Positions 9,140-18,175 of a DNA stretch of 64,000 bases are shown here, one piece after another; the stretch's first letter is position 1, and each line of letters opens with the position of its first letter. The notes under the pieces were generated by a model that saw only the letters and a list, made by a program, of their open reading frames with translations, was not told the origin of the DNA and did not search any database. Position numbers and translations under genes: made by a program. Source of the stretch: Methylobacterium sp. E-065 (GTDB lineage Bacteria; Pseudomonadota; Alphaproteobacteria; Rhizobiales; Beijerinckiaceae); contig NZ_JAKSYD010000100.1 in the NCBI RefSeq assembly GCF_022829605.1, positions 124,001 to 188,000 of the forward strand. Direction: 5' to 3'.

Positions 9140-9588
9140 GGGTTCTGAGGAACCTCCATCACCGAGAAGAACAGCCCGAGCTGGCGGATCGCGTTGGCGA
9201 AGCCCTCGTAGTTCACTGGCTTCGTGATGTAGACGTTGGCGCCGAGATCGTAGCAGCGCTGGATCTCACGGCTGTCGTCGGTGGTGGTGAGTACCACCAC
9301 CGGGGAGCGTCGGGTGTGCGGGTTCGCCTTCACCTTCTCGAGGATGTCGAGTCCGGTCATGTCCGGCAGGTTGAGGTCGAGCAGGATCAGGAGGTGGCGC
9401 CGGGCGCTGGCCTCGCCGGATCCGTCCGGTCCGAGCAGGTAGGACAGGGCCGAGGTCCCATCCTGGAACGGCACGATCTCGTTGTTAACGCCGGCACGAC
9501 GGATGTTGCGCTCGATCAGCCGCGCGTGCCCCTCGTCATCCTCGATCATCACGATGCTGACGGGATGCACGGGTCGCTCCACGCTCAT
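9136..9588 (-). CDS. CheY-like single-domain response regulator (Rcp1 type)
   Basis: A 150-residue stand-alone receiver. Acidic residues E16, D17 and D18, phospho-acceptor D71 (ILLDLNLPDMTG), a switch threonine in VLTTTDD and the lysine in YITKPVN are all present. The insert-bearing form (SYLLGPDGSGEASARRH) is typical of Rcp1-type regulators that pair with PAS/GAF or phytochrome-like kinases. With no output domain it should shuttle phosphate or control a protein partner. Translational overlaps of 4 nt on both sides place it between the MHYT kinase and the receiver–HWE kinase. Confidence 0.92.
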   Translation of the reverse strand: MSVERPVHPVSIVMIEDDEGHARLIERNIRRAGVNNEIVPFQDGTSALSYLLGPDGSGEASARRHLLILLDLNLPDMTGLDILEKVKANPHTRRSPVVVLTTTDDSREIQRCYDLGANVYITKPVNYEGFANAIRQLGLFFSVMEVPQNP

Positions 9589-11468
9589 GCGGCTTCAAGC
9601 GGCGCCGGTTTGGATACCTGATCGACAGCTGTAGACGCGCCGCGCGGCAAGGTCACGCTGAACGTCGTGCCCACGCCGAGTTGCGAACGGATCTCGATCC
9701 GGCCGCCGAAGCTTCGGACCAGCGCCTTCACGTGGGCCAGGCCGATTCCCTCGCCGGGCCGATCCTGCGCGCCGGAGCGCCGGAATAGTTCAAAGACGCG
9801 GGCGTGATCCCGCTCCGCGATGCCGCGACCGTTGTCGGTGACCGAGAAGCAGATGCCCCGCGGGCCGGCCGACTGAGCCGTGACCATGACCTGCCCAGGC
9901 CGGGCTGGATCCAGATATTTGATGGCGTTGTCGAGCAGGTTGCCGAAGATCTGCTCGATCGCGAGCCGGTCGGCGACGATCGACGGCAGGTCGGGGGTGA
10001 TCGTCACGACAGCGCGTGCCGCCTCGGCTTGGTGTCTGTGCGCGTCCGCCAGGTGTTGGATCAGGGCCGTCATGTCGAGCCGTTCCGGCCGGAACTGACG
10101 CCGACCCTCGCGGGACAGCTTCAGGATCGCGGCGATCAGACCCTCCATCCGGTTCACCGCGGATTTGATGAAGCTGAGCGCCTCACCGAAATCCGTGTCG
10201 ATCCGCTCCGCCTGTGGGTGTCCGGTCAGGGCGGCTCGTACCTCGTGCCGCGTCGCTTCCAGCTCGCTCGTGAAGCCCATGACGTTGACGAGCGGCGCCC
10301 GAAGATCGTGACTGACGATGTAGGCGTAGCGCTGGATTTCCTGGTTCGATTCCCGGAGCTCGGCCTCGGCCTCCCGCTGCTCGGTAATGTCGGTGTGGAC
10401 GCCGACCCATTCGCGGATCTCGCCGCTTGCTTCGAGTACGGGAATGGCCCTGATCGCGAAGTGGCGCCATTGCCCGTCCACCATGCGCACCCGGTGCTCG
10501 TGGATGAAGGTGCGCCGGGCCCTGACGGTCTCGTTCCAGGCGTCCAACGTCGCCCGGGCATCCTCCGGATGGACCACCTCGGCCCAGCCGTAGCCCTGAT
10601 ACTGATCGCGGGTCTGGCCGGTCATGGCGCTCCAGCCCGGCTGCTCGCCGATCATCCGGCCGGTGGCATCGTTGGTCCACAGCACGCCCCGGACGGCCTG
10701 GACCGCGGCCCGGAACCGCGCTTCGCTGGCCTGCAGATCCCGCTGGATCCGCTGCTGATCGAGGGACGCACCCAGCATCGCCAGGAACAGGATGAAGAAG
10801 GTCGCCCCGGCCACGGAGAGCGCGAGGTTCTGCTGCCCCGGCGCCAGCATGGCGATATGGGCGTGGGGGGCACCTTCCGCCTCCGCCGTGAAGGTCGCCG
10901 CCGCCATGCCGGTGTAGTGCATCCCGGCGACGGCGAGCCCCATGATGACGGCCGCCAGCAGCTTCTGCCCGACGCCGTGGTTCCGAAAAGCGAGCCACAG
11001 GGCGATGGTCGCGGCGCTCACCGCGATCGCCACCGAGACCGCGACGATGGCGGGGTCGTAGGCGAGATCACCGGGGATCCGCAGCGCGGCCATGCCGGTA
11101 TAGTGCATCGCGGCCACGCCGAGGCCCATCAGCGGCCCGGCGACGAGGATCGACGCCAGGCCCTCGCCCCGGTAGGCGACCCATGTGAAGGCTAGACCGG
11201 TCACCACCACGGCGATGAGGAGCGAGAGCAAGGTCAGGCCGAGGTCGTAGGCGGCGGCCATGCCCATGTCGAAGGCCAGCATGCCGACGAAATGCATCGA
11301 CCAGATTCCGCCGCCCATCGCGAGGGCCGATCCCGCCACCCAGGCCCAGCGGGGTCCGGTGGACGGTCCGCGGATACGCGCACCGAGATCGAGGGCCGAG
11401 TAGGACGCGAAGATCGCGAGGCCGATCGACAGGGCGACGAGCGCCGGGTTGTAGCCCGTATGGATCAT
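9585..11468 (-). CDS. MHYT-domain PAS sensor histidine kinase
   Basis: A 627-residue membrane sensor. The N-terminal third is an MHYT integral membrane domain with three repeats (MHFVGM, MHYTGMAAL, MHYTGMAA), proposed in the literature to bind copper and sense oxygen, CO or NO. It is followed by a PAS domain (about residues 250–370, including GVHTDITEQ), a HisKA segment (YIVSHDLRAPLVNVMGF) and a HATPase domain (GNLLDNAIKYLDP, VTDNGRGIAERD, GIGLAHVKALV). ATG at 11468 fits the family's N-terminus; a GTG at 11525 would add 19 residues. It is first in the coupled three-gene phosphorelay operon. Confidence 0.9.
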   Translation of the reverse strand: MIHTGYNPALVALSIGLAIFASYSALDLGARIRGPSTGPRWAWVAGSALAMGGGIWSMHFVGMLAFDMGMAAAYDLGLTLLSLLIAVVVTGLAFTWVAYRGEGLASILVAGPLMGLGVAAMHYTGMAALRIPGDLAYDPAIVAVSVAIAVSAATIALWLAFRNHGVGQKLLAAVIMGLAVAGMHYTGMAAATFTAEAEGAPHAHIAMLAPGQQNLALSVAGATFFILFLAMLGASLDQQRIQRDLQASEARFRAAVQAVRGVLWTNDATGRMIGEQPGWSAMTGQTRDQYQGYGWAEVVHPEDARATLDAWNETVRARRTFIHEHRVRMVDGQWRHFAIRAIPVLEASGEIREWVGVHTDITEQREAEAELRESNQEIQRYAYIVSHDLRAPLVNVMGFTSELEATRHEVRAALTGHPQAERIDTDFGEALSFIKSAVNRMEGLIAAILKLSREGRRQFRPERLDMTALIQHLADAHRHQAEAARAVVTITPDLPSIVADRLAIEQIFGNLLDNAIKYLDPARPGQVMVTAQSAGPRGICFSVTDNGRGIAERDHARVFELFRRSGAQDRPGEGIGLAHVKALVRSFGGRIEIRSQLGVGTTFSVTLPRGASTAVDQVSKPAPLEAA

Positions 11469-11909
11469 GGGTGCGGTGACGCGCGTCGGGAGCGGGGTCC
11501 GATGTAACCCGCGGTTGCGAGGCACGCCACACGCTCAGAAACGCGGCGCGCCCCGTGGACGGTCGCGTGTAACGGCTTCTGCTTCTTGAGCTGCTGGGGC
11601 CGTCGGCCGAATGCGGCATCGCGCCATGAGATGATGCATCGGCCGAAAGCACGACCTTCGTTGTCCGATCAGCCGATCCATGTCCGTCAAGATCTGCACA
11701 GGTATCGATGATGCAGCGCACGGTCGAGCCGGATTGGCACCTTTCATACAATTCCCGCCCTGATCCCCGATGGACTCCTCTCGGAGCGGGTGTTCAATCG
11801 CAACAATGACGCGGCGAAGAAAAATTCATGCGGCCGACCCCCGGATGGTCTCTCCCGGCGCTCAACCGCGTTGTAGGTTGGGCCGATCGCCCGTCGCGAA
11901 TGCAGGTCC
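11469..11909. other. intergenic region, no gene supported
   Basis: About 440 nt between divergent genes, shortened to about 384 nt if the GTG start of the sensor kinase is used. Open frames here have no ribosome-binding site or recognisable product. TTGGCACC near 11733 resembles the -24 half of a sigma-54 promoter, but no matching -12 GC lies at the right distance. Otherwise I see nothing specific. Confidence 0.5.
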
Positions 11910-12611
11910 ATGTACGAACACGCCACGGCGCCGTTTCCGGACGATCTGCGCAGTTCCTTGGCGCGCACCCTTTACGCGTGGGACCGTGGCGATCAGCCGG
12001 ACCTTCCCGCGTGGGACGACACGGCCCTCGATGTCGATCATCCGGGCCTACGGCAGCGTTATCTCGGGCGCATCGATGCGCTGGCGGCAGGTCCCCTCGC
12101 CCGGGTGCTCGCGGACGCGGCGGAACATGCCGCCGCCGGGGAGGAGCTGCGCGTGCTTCGGCGTCAGCGCATGGCGCCCGAGCGGGAGCGGGAATTGCTG
12201 GAAGCGAACAATCGGCTGCTCACCCGCGCCGAGGCGGCCGAGGCCGCGCGCGAAACCGCCGAAGCCGCGCTGGCTCAGATGCAGCGCGAGCGTGATGTGG
12301 CCCGGGAGGCCGAGGGTTTCTGGCAGCATTTCGCGTTCGACGCCGACGACCTGGCGACCCGGCGCCTGATCGAGCAGACGGAAGCCCGCGCCGCGGCCGA
12401 ACGGGACGCGATCCTCGAGCGCTGCCGACGAGAGCGGGCCGAGAGCGCGTTGCGCCTGTTCGCCGACCGGGCCGACGTCATGCCGAAGGAAGGTTGGGCC
12501 TCGGAGCTGGCCAAGGCCAATCGGGACATCCCACTCTGGTGGTTCCACGCGGCCCGCGTGGCCCTGACCCCGCCGGCCTCGTCGAGCGACCCTGCGGAGG
12601 GAACGTCCTGA
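11910..12611 (+). CDS. hypothetical coiled-coil protein
   Basis: No known domain is recognised in this 233-residue protein. Residues about 75–185 are alanine-, glutamate- and arginine-rich with heptad-like spacing (EANNRLLTRAEAAEAARET, AEAALAQMQRERDVAREAE), predicting a long coiled coil. The ends are less charged, and tryptophans recur near the C-terminus (EGWASELAKANRDIPLWWF). No signal peptide or membrane helix is visible, so it is likely cytoplasmic. It is convergent with the small gene ending at 12618. Third-position GC bias and length support a real gene. Confidence 0.72.
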   Translation: MYEHATAPFPDDLRSSLARTLYAWDRGDQPDLPAWDDTALDVDHPGLRQRYLGRIDALAAGPLARVLADAAEHAAAGEELRVLRRQRMAPERERELLEANNRLLTRAEAAEAARETAEAALAQMQRERDVAREAEGFWQHFAFDADDLATRRLIEQTEARAAAERDAILERCRRERAESALRLFADRADVMPKEGWASELAKANRDIPLWWFHAARVALTPPASSSDPAEGTS

Positions 12612-12617
12612 GCCGGC

Positions 12618-12902
12618 TTAAGCGGCGGCCGGTCGAACCGCTGTCCCAGCCGGATCGCGGAACAGGGCGGTGCAGCCGGAGCCGCGATGCATGCTCAAGA
12701 TCGAAGCCCGATCGATCTCGGGATGGGTCTTGAGCACCTTCTGCACGCAGCACAGGACGCGCTCGTACTGGGCCGCGTCGAAATTGGGCTCCAGCGGGCT
12801 CACCGCAATGTAGGTCTCCACGACGAGCACGCGCTCGGCCCGGTCGCGGGCGACGTCGACCGCAATCCAGGAGGATTTGATCAGGCTTGTACTGGCGAGC
12901 AT
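12618..12902 (-). CDS. small hypothetical protein
   Basis: A 94-residue protein I cannot assign. The frame is open much further upstream, but the start at 12902 is fixed by a strong ribosome-binding site (GGAGGG, 7 nt spacing), giving a product beginning MLASTSLIKSSWIAVDVARD. It has a beta-rich N-terminal half (RVLVVETYIAVSPL), adjacent cysteines in RVLCCVQKVL and a C-terminal MHRGSGCTALF. There is no signal peptide. It stands alone, divergent from frc, with a 460-nt gap between them. Confidence 0.65.
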   Translation of the reverse strand: MLASTSLIKSSWIAVDVARDRAERVLVVETYIAVSPLEPNFDAAQYERVLCCVQKVLKTHPEIDRASILSMHRGSGCTALFRDPAGTAVRPAAA

Positions 12903-13362
12903 GGGCGTCCCTCCTGCCGCATGGTGGCTCTCGGCTGACCGGACGGCCTCCGATTTTGGCGAAATCATGAACCTCATTCGGAAGGATGCCAAGGGGCGTC
13001 GGAGGGCGTCGGATGCGGTCCGCGATTTCATCAACGACAGCGCGTTGAGCCGTGCGCCGGGACAGCTTAGGATGCGTAGCACGCCACTGTGCCGCCGGTC
13101 ATAAGAGGCCTCGCATCGCGCCGATGGCATGTGGTATACAGACAATCGGAACCTGACCGGGGTCCGTATGACGGTGTCGCAAGACGACGACACCGCGCTA
13201 TGGGAGGGAGTGCAGACATGATTCGTTCGAGGATGGGTCCGGACTGCCCCGATGGTTCGTGCCGCGTGTCACAGCCGGTCGCTTGCCGCCTTCCGTCTGC
13301 CCGGTCGGCCTGAAAGCCGACCTTCGCATTCCCGACGACTGTCCTCAACTCCGAGACCGATC
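12903..13362. other. long leader/promoter region of frc
   Basis: A 460-nt gap between divergent genes. It holds the Shine–Dalgarno sequence of the leftward small gene at the left end and a GntR-type candidate operator at 13132–13141. No convincing small gene is visible; an in-frame ATG/GTG extension of frc to 13252 lacks similarity to the family and is not used. Confidence 0.5.
13132..13141 (+). promoter_or_regulatory. candidate GntR/FCD operator upstream of frc
   Basis: TGGTATACAG lies about 220 nt upstream of the frc start. It resembles the GTATAC-cored sites bound by FadR/FCD regulators, and the longer string GGTATACAGACA recurs, in the same orientation relative to its gene and with one change, upstream of the oxalate/formate antiporter gene. 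A GntR/FCD gene lies 5 kb away. Confidence 0.4.
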
Positions 13363-14640
13363 ATGACAAAGGCCCTCGAAGGCGTCCGCATCTTGGACTT
13401 CACCCACGTTCAATCCGGCCCGACCTGCACGCAGCTCCTCGCGTGGTTCGGCGCCGACGTGATCAAGGTCGAGCGGCCAGGGGTTGGCGATGCCACGCGC
13501 CAGCAGCTCCAGGATATTCCGGACGTGGACAGCCTCTATTTCACGATGCTGAACCACAACAAGCGCTCGATCACGCTCGATTCGAAGAATGCCAAGGGCA
13601 AGGAAGTGCTCTGGCGCCTGATCAAGGAGTGCGACGTCCTCGTCGAGAACTTTGCGCCCGGCGCACTCGCCCGGATGGGCCTGACGTGGGAGAAGATCCA
13701 TGAGGCCAATCCGCGGATGATCCTGGCCTCGGTCAAGGGCTTCGGGCCCGGCCGCTACGAGGATTGCAAGGTCTACGAGAACGTCGCGCAATGCGCAGGC
13801 GGCTCGGCCTCGACCACCGGTTTCCGCGACGGCATCCCGATGGTCACCGGCGCACAGATCGGCGATTCCGGGACCGGCCTGCACCTCGCGCTCGGCATCG
13901 TCACCGCCCTGTTCCACCGCACCCACAGCGGCCTCGGCCAGAAGGTTGACTGCGCCATGCAGGACGGCGTCCTGAACCTCTGCCGGGTGAAGCTGCGCGA
14001 TCAGCAGCGCCTCGAACACGGGCCGCTTCGGGAGTACAGCCAGTTCGGCGAGGGCATTCCCTTCGGCGAGGCAACGCCGCGCGCCGGCAACGATTCCGGC
14101 GGCGGCCAGCCGGGGCGCATCCTGCGCTGCAAGGGCTGGGAGCAGGATCCCAACGCCTACATCTACGTCATCACCCAAGCCGCGGTGTGGGAGCCGATCT
14201 GCGACATCATCGGCGAGCCCGACTGGAAGGCCGATCCGAACTACGCGACCCCGAAGGCGCGCCTGCCGCACCTCAACGAAATCTTCACGCGCATCGAGGC
14301 GTGGACGATGAAGGTCTCGAAGTTCGAGGCGATGGACACCCTCAACAAGTACGACATCCCATGTGGACCGATCCTGTCGATGAAGGAGATCGCCGAGGAC
14401 GAGGCCCTGCGGAAGACCGGCACCATCGTGGAGGTCGATCATCCGACGCGGGGCAAGTACCTGACGGTCGGAAACCCGATCAAGCTCTCGGCAAGCCCGA
14501 GCGAGGTCGCGCGGTCGCCGCTGCTCGGCGAGCACACGGAGGAGATCCTCCGCAGCGTGCTCGGCTATTCCGAGGCGGAGGTCGGCGAGATCGCCAATTC
14601 GGGGGCGATCGGGGTGATTCCGAAGATCGCGGCCGAGTGA
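13363..14640 (+). CDS. frc: formyl-CoA:oxalate CoA-transferase
   Basis: A 425-residue class III CoA-transferase that moves CoA from formyl-CoA to oxalate, giving oxalyl-CoA for decarboxylation. The family start is exact ([19 protein letters not shown]), and the catalytic aspartate sits in [13 protein letters not shown]. The glycine loop SGGGQPGR followed by RCKGWEQ separates true Frc enzymes from other family members. The length matches the roughly 428 residues of characterised enzymes. ATG at 13363 is used because upstream codons have no family similarity. Its usual partner oxalyl-CoA decarboxylase is not in the window; instead a formyltransferase-like gene follows, and an oxalate/formate antiporter and GntR regulator lie nearby. 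Confidence 0.95.
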   Translation: MTKALEGVRILDFTHVQSGPTCTQLLAWFGADVIKVERPGVGDATRQQLQDIPDVDSLYFTMLNHNKRSITLDSKNAKGKEVLWRLIKECDVLVENFAPGALARMGLTWEKIHEANPRMILASVKGFGPGRYEDCKVYENVAQCAGGSASTTGFRDGIPMVTGAQIGDSGTGLHLALGIVTALFHRTHSGLGQKVDCAMQDGVLNLCRVKLRDQQRLEHGPLREYSQFGEGIPFGEATPRAGNDSGGGQPGRILRCKGWEQDPNAYIYVITQAAVWEPICDIIGEPDWKADPNYATPKARLPHLNEIFTRIEAWTMKVSKFEAMDTLNKYDIPCGPILSMKEIAEDEALRKTGTIVEVDHPTRGKYLTVGNPIKLSASPSEVARSPLLGEHTEEILRSVLGYSEAEVGEIANSGAIGVIPKIAAE

Positions 14641-14689
14641 GCTGACGGACGCGCCGCTTCCCGCGGGCGTTCGAGCACGATAGCGCACT

Positions 14690-14743
14690 GGAGGGGATCG
14701 AAGCGGTGCGGTCTTTGGCCCGCCGCTGAGGTCGATCCCCTCC
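14690..14743 (+). terminator. large nested stem-loop downstream of frc
   Basis: GGAGGGGATCG (14690–14700) pairs perfectly with CGATCCCCTCC (14733–14743). The 32-nt loop contains a second pairing, AGCGG with CCGCT. No clear T-run follows, so it could be a terminator, an attenuator or an mRNA-stability element between frc and the next gene. Confidence 0.45.
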
Positions 14744-14784
14744 CCTAGCCCGCGCTGCGGGTCCCATGACGCTCCGGAGATTGC

Positions 14785-15717
14785 ATGCGCATCGCCTTCA
14801 TCGGTCAGCAGGATTTCGGCAAGGCCGTCCTGGAGGCGTTCCTCAAGCGGGGCGACACGGTGGCGGGGGTATTCTGCGCGCCGGAGAAGCCCGGTGCCAA
14901 GCCGGATGTGCTGAAGACCGCAGCCGAGGAAAAGGGGCTTCCGGTCTTTCAGTTTTCGAGCCTCAAGAGCCCGGAGGCCGAGGAAGCCATGCGCGGCCTC
15001 GACGCCGATATCGGCATCATGGCGTATGTCCTGCAGTTCGCGCCGCAGAGCTTCGTCACGATCCCGAAGCACGGCACCATCCAGTACCATCCAAGCCTGC
15101 TGCCCCGGTATCGTGGCCCGTCTTCGATTAATTGGCCGATCGCCCGGGGCGAGCTCCAGACCGGCCTGACCATCTTCCGCCCCACCGACGGCCTCGATGA
15201 GGGCCCGGTGGTCCTCCAGAAGACCTGCCCGATCGGCGCGGACGCGACGCTGGGCGATGTGTATTTCGAAGCCCTCTTCCCGATGGGTGTCGACGCGATG
15301 CTCGAGGCGGCTGATCTAGTGGTCGCCGGCCAGCACGTCGAGATCGACCAGGACGAGGATGCGGCGACCTACGAGGGCTGGTTCCGCGCCGCGGAGGCCG
15401 AGATCCGCTGGTCGGCCCATGCCGAGCAGATCTACAACCTGATCCGTGCGGCTAACCCTGCGCCCGGCGCCTGGACAACCCGGGACGGCCAGAAGCTGCA
15501 GATCTTCGATTCCAGCCTGCGGCCGGTTCGCCGCCTGGGCGACGTCAAGGGCAAGCCCGGTGAGGTGATCGCCGTGGATGAGGACGGCTTCAGCGTCTGC
15601 GCGCAGGGCGGCCGGATCGAGATCCGCAAGGTCAAGCCGGAGGGCGGCAAGAAGGTCTCGGCCGCCGATTATGCCCGGGAAACCGGCCTCGCCGTGGGGC
15701 AGGTTCTCGGCCGCTGA
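14785..15717 (+). CDS. formyltransferase family protein resembling the formyl-THF hydrolase domain of 10-formyl-THF dehydrogenase
   Basis: A 310-residue cytoplasmic protein with a formyl_trans_N domain (residues 1–180) and a formyl_trans_C-like barrel (about 205–300). It resembles the N-terminal hydrolase domain of ALDH1L1 more than methionyl-tRNA formyltransferase, as shown by IAFIGQQDFGKAVLEAFL, YHPSLLPRYRGPSSINW and DGLDEGPVVLQK. The catalytic histidine and aspartate are present, but the asparagine of Fmt (N-x-H) is glutamine here (Q-Y-H), as it is isoleucine in ALDH1L1. It follows frc on the same strand after 144 nt, which suggests a role in handling C1 units at the formyl-folate level. 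The acceptor or donor is not shown by the sequence. Confidence 0.82.
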   Translation: MRIAFIGQQDFGKAVLEAFLKRGDTVAGVFCAPEKPGAKPDVLKTAAEEKGLPVFQFSSLKSPEAEEAMRGLDADIGIMAYVLQFAPQSFVTIPKHGTIQYHPSLLPRYRGPSSINWPIARGELQTGLTIFRPTDGLDEGPVVLQKTCPIGADATLGDVYFEALFPMGVDAMLEAADLVVAGQHVEIDQDEDAATYEGWFRAAEAEIRWSAHAEQIYNLIRAANPAPGAWTTRDGQKLQIFDSSLRPVRRLGDVKGKPGEVIAVDEDGFSVCAQGGRIEIRKVKPEGGKKVSAADYARETGLAVGQVLGR

Positions 15718-15733
15718 CGGGCGTGCCGAAGCA

Positions 15734-16402
15734 CTACCGGGACTTCGAAGCCCCGCCTGTCGCGTTCAGCCCATAACCGCGGAAGCGTTCCACCGTCGTG
15801 CCGATCTCGTGTTCGGACAGGATTGCGGGCGTGCCGATCTGGAGCGCGACCGCATATTGGTGGCACATCGTCTCCAGTTCGACGGCGAGCCAGAGGGCCT
15901 TCTCCAGGCTCGCCCCGGCGGCGATCATGCCGTGATTGGCCAGCAGACAGACGTTGCGGTCGATCAGCGCCGCCAGCGCGAGTTCCGACAGCTCGGCGGT
16001 GCCATAGGGCGCATACGGCGCGCACCGGACGCTGGGCCCGCCGAAGGCCGCGATCATGTAGTGGACCGCGGGGATCTCCCTCCGGCACAGCGCGAAGGCG
16101 GTGCAGTAGACCGGGTGCGCGTGGACGACGGCGTCGCAATCCGGGCGGGACGCGAGGATGTCCCGGTGGAAGTGCCACTCCGACGAGGGCTTCTGGTCTG
16201 CCGGGTGCGTGCCGTCGAGCGCGAGGGGCACGACATCCTCGGGCCGCATCCGCGCCGTGGGCAGGCCTGAGGGCGTGATCAAGAGCCCATCGCGAAAACG
16301 CACCGAGACATTGCCCGAGGTGCCGCGGTTGAGACCCTGTGCGTCGAGTTCGCGCGCCGCCGCCACGACGCTCTCCCGTGCGCTGCGCTCGTCTTTGTCC
16401 AT
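15734..16402 (-). CDS. class II aldolase/adducin family protein
   Basis: A 222-residue member of the zinc-dependent class II aldolase/epimerase fold. The zinc-binding histidines are recognisable in VHAHPVY and in the C-terminal LLANHGMIA, and the catalytic acid region SSEWHFH precedes them. An N-terminal GNVSVR motif (NRGTSGNVSVRF) binds the substrate phosphate or carboxylate in relatives. Sugar-phosphate aldolase (FucA-like), a decarboxylase or an isomerase are all possible. It converges with the formyltransferase gene and is separated from the upstream antiporter by a strong terminator, so it is transcribed on its own. Confidence 0.85.
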   Translation of the reverse strand: MDKDERSARESVVAAARELDAQGLNRGTSGNVSVRFRDGLLITPSGLPTARMRPEDVVPLALDGTHPADQKPSSEWHFHRDILASRPDCDAVVHAHPVYCTAFALCRREIPAVHYMIAAFGGPSVRCAPYAPYGTAELSELALAALIDRNVCLLANHGMIAAGASLEKALWLAVELETMCHQYAVALQIGTPAILSEHEIGTTVERFRGYGLNATGGASKSR

Positions 16403-16437
16403 GGCCCGGTCCCCGCGTATTTCGGTCCCGGGTAACA

Positions 16438-16467
16438 GAAAGCCCGGCGCCGTAAAGGCGCCGGGCT
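16438..16467 (-). terminator. intrinsic terminator of the antiporter gene
   Basis: AGCCCGGCGCC (16441–16451) and GGCGCCGGGCT (16457–16467) form an 11-bp perfect stem with a 5-nt loop. Read leftward it is followed by TTTCTGTT, and it begins 24 nt past the antiporter stop codon. It therefore isolates the antiporter from the aldolase gene. Confidence 0.8.
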
Positions 16468-16490
16468 CTGCCGTGTGCGGGCGTTGTGGG

Positions 16491-17768
16491 CTAGCGGGCC
16501 AGCGCTGGCGCCAGGGTCGCCTCGGGCTTCTTGGTGTAGGCCGCGCGCATCGGCTTGAGCACGAACAGGGCCAGGAACGCCGCGAGGATGTTCAACCCGG
16601 CCGCGACGAGGAACACCGTGTGCCAGCTTCCGGTCATCGTGGTGAGCACGCTGGTATAGGGCACGATCAGCGCCGCAGTGCCCTTGGCCGTGTAGAGCAG
16701 GCCGGCATTGGTGGCCGCGTATTTCGAGCCGAACGTGTCGCCGCAGGTTGCCGGGAACAGAGAGTAGATCTCACCCCAGGCGAAGAACACGAGGCCGGTC
16801 AGCAGCACGAAGGCGATCGGGTTTTCGCCGAACTGGCTCAGCGCGTAGATGCCCAGACCCTCGATCGCGAAAGAGATGAACATCGTGTTCTCGCGGCCGA
16901 TATGATCGGAGACCCAGCCGAAGAACGGGCGGGTGACGCCGTTCAGCACCCGGTCGAGGGTGGCCGCGAAGGTCAGGGCCGGCAGGGTGATGCCCAGCAG
17001 CGAGACCGGCACGTCGGCGATCTTGAAGTCCTTCGCGATCGGGCCGAGCTGCGCGGTGGCCATCAGGCCGCCGGCCGCCATCATCACGAACATCGCGTAC
17101 ATCACCCAGAAGATCGGGGTGCGGACCATCTCGCCGGGCTTGAAGTCGCGCTTCGACTGGCTGACCCGGGCGACGTCAGGCACCTGACCCTTGATCGGGG
17201 AGCGCAGGAACAGGGCGATCAGCATGACGATCACGCCTTGGCCGATGCCGAAGTAGAAGAACGCCGCCTCGTAGCCCTGCGACTTGATCATCGCCTGGAT
17301 CGGCACGACAGTCAGAGCCGAGCCCGCGCCGAAGCCCATCGCGGTGATGCCGGCAGCGAGGCCGCGGCGGTCTGGGAACCACTTGAGGGAATTGCCCACG
17401 CACGTGCCGTAGACCGCGCCGGCGCCGGTCCCGCCGATCGCGGCGGCGACGTAGAGCATGGTCAGCGACTCGGCGTAGGAGTTCATCACCCAGGCGATAC
17501 CGCAGAGCAGCCCGCCGAACAGCGTGACGATCCGCGGGCCGTACTTATCGACGAACCAGCCCTCGATCGGCACCAGCCAGGTCTCGGTAACGACGAACAG
17601 CGTGAACGCCACCTGGATCGCGGCCCGATCCCAGCCGTGACGCTCCTGCATCGGGTTCACGAAGAAGGTCCAGCCGTACTGCATGTTGGCAATCATGCAC
17701 ATGCAGACGACGCCGAAGGCGAGTTGCAGCCATCGGCCGCCCCCCACAGGTGTGCGGATCTCGGACAT
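16491..17768 (-). CDS. oxalate/formate antiporter family MFS transporter (OxlT-like)
   Basis: A 425-residue inner-membrane protein with about 12 hydrophobic helices, belonging to the OFA branch of the major facilitator superfamily. Signatures include NPMQERHGWDRAAIQVAFTLF after helix 1, GWFVDKYGPR in loop 2–3, and GTCVGNSLKWFPDRRGLAAG in the centre. An arginine in NGVTRPFFGW and a lysine in LLYTAKGTAAL sit where OxlT has its two substrate-carboxylate-binding residues (R272 and K355). ATG at 17768 has a GAGGAGGG site 6 nt upstream, so the longer frame to 17852 is rejected. Exchange of oxalate for formate fits the nearby frc and GntR genes, but other dicarboxylates are possible. Confidence 0.86.
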   Translation of the reverse strand: MSEIRTPVGGGRWLQLAFGVVCMCMIANMQYGWTFFVNPMQERHGWDRAAIQVAFTLFVVTETWLVPIEGWFVDKYGPRIVTLFGGLLCGIAWVMNSYAESLTMLYVAAAIGGTGAGAVYGTCVGNSLKWFPDRRGLAAGITAMGFGAGSALTVVPIQAMIKSQGYEAAFFYFGIGQGVIVMLIALFLRSPIKGQVPDVARVSQSKRDFKPGEMVRTPIFWVMYAMFVMMAAGGLMATAQLGPIAKDFKIADVPVSLLGITLPALTFAATLDRVLNGVTRPFFGWVSDHIGRENTMFISFAIEGLGIYALSQFGENPIAFVLLTGLVFFAWGEIYSLFPATCGDTFGSKYAATNAGLLYTAKGTAALIVPYTSVLTTMTGSWHTVFLVAAGLNILAAFLALFVLKPMRAAYTKKPEATLAPALAR

Positions 17769-17816
17769 TCGCTTCCCTCCTCGCTGATTATATTTTTGGT
17801 GGCTGATTTGAGCTGT

Positions 17817-17826
17817 CTGTATGCCC
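17817..17826 (-). promoter_or_regulatory. candidate GntR/FCD operator 48 nt upstream of the antiporter start
   Basis: Read leftward the site is GGGCATACAG, extended GGCATACAGACA. It matches the frc-upstream site GGTATACAGACA at 11 of 12 positions and lies in the same orientation relative to its gene. A second, weaker copy (TGGCATACCG read leftward) lies at 17952–17961. Confidence 0.42.
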
Positions 17827-17951
17827 TGCCCGATCATGATGTGGCAGAACAAAGCGATCGTCGTACTTCAAAAAATTCTTGAAGGTTGATCAAACGAGGT
17901 CTTCCACGACGAAGAATCTCGCTGCAACCGGGCTTCGACTGCGGTGGTCGA

Positions 17952-17961
17952 CGGTATGCCA
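17952..17961 (-). promoter_or_regulatory. second GntR-motif copy in the antiporter–gntR gap
   Basis: CGGTATGCCA on the top strand, TGGCATACCG on the bottom, fits the pattern (T/G)GG(T/C)ATAC(A/C)(A/G) shared by the other local sites. It lies 126 nt from the site nearest the antiporter gene, a distance that would allow looping. Confidence 0.3.
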
Positions 17962-18175
17962 GCAGGATCGTGCTTATCTTGCAGTCATGTGTCAATCGAA
18001 CCTGCATAAAAATACCGGTTGCCGCTCAAGGATTATCCCTGTCAAGTCGGACGTGGTCCGATCGTCCCGGTCGCGGTGCGGGGTTTCGCGTCGTAGCCAC
18101 GCTGACCGCTTGTTCTTGTCACAGGTCTGTGGGGTCCGACCTCTGTCGACTATGATCTGGAAAAGGTTTGGGTTA

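Noticed and set aside
11730..11755. TTGGCACC as a sigma-54 promoter
   Set aside because: The -24-like half is present, but there is no GC pair at the -12 position.
11535..11968. Several leftward frames upstream of the MHYT kinase
   Set aside because: None has a ribosome-binding site or a plausible protein composition; the region is left as intergenic.
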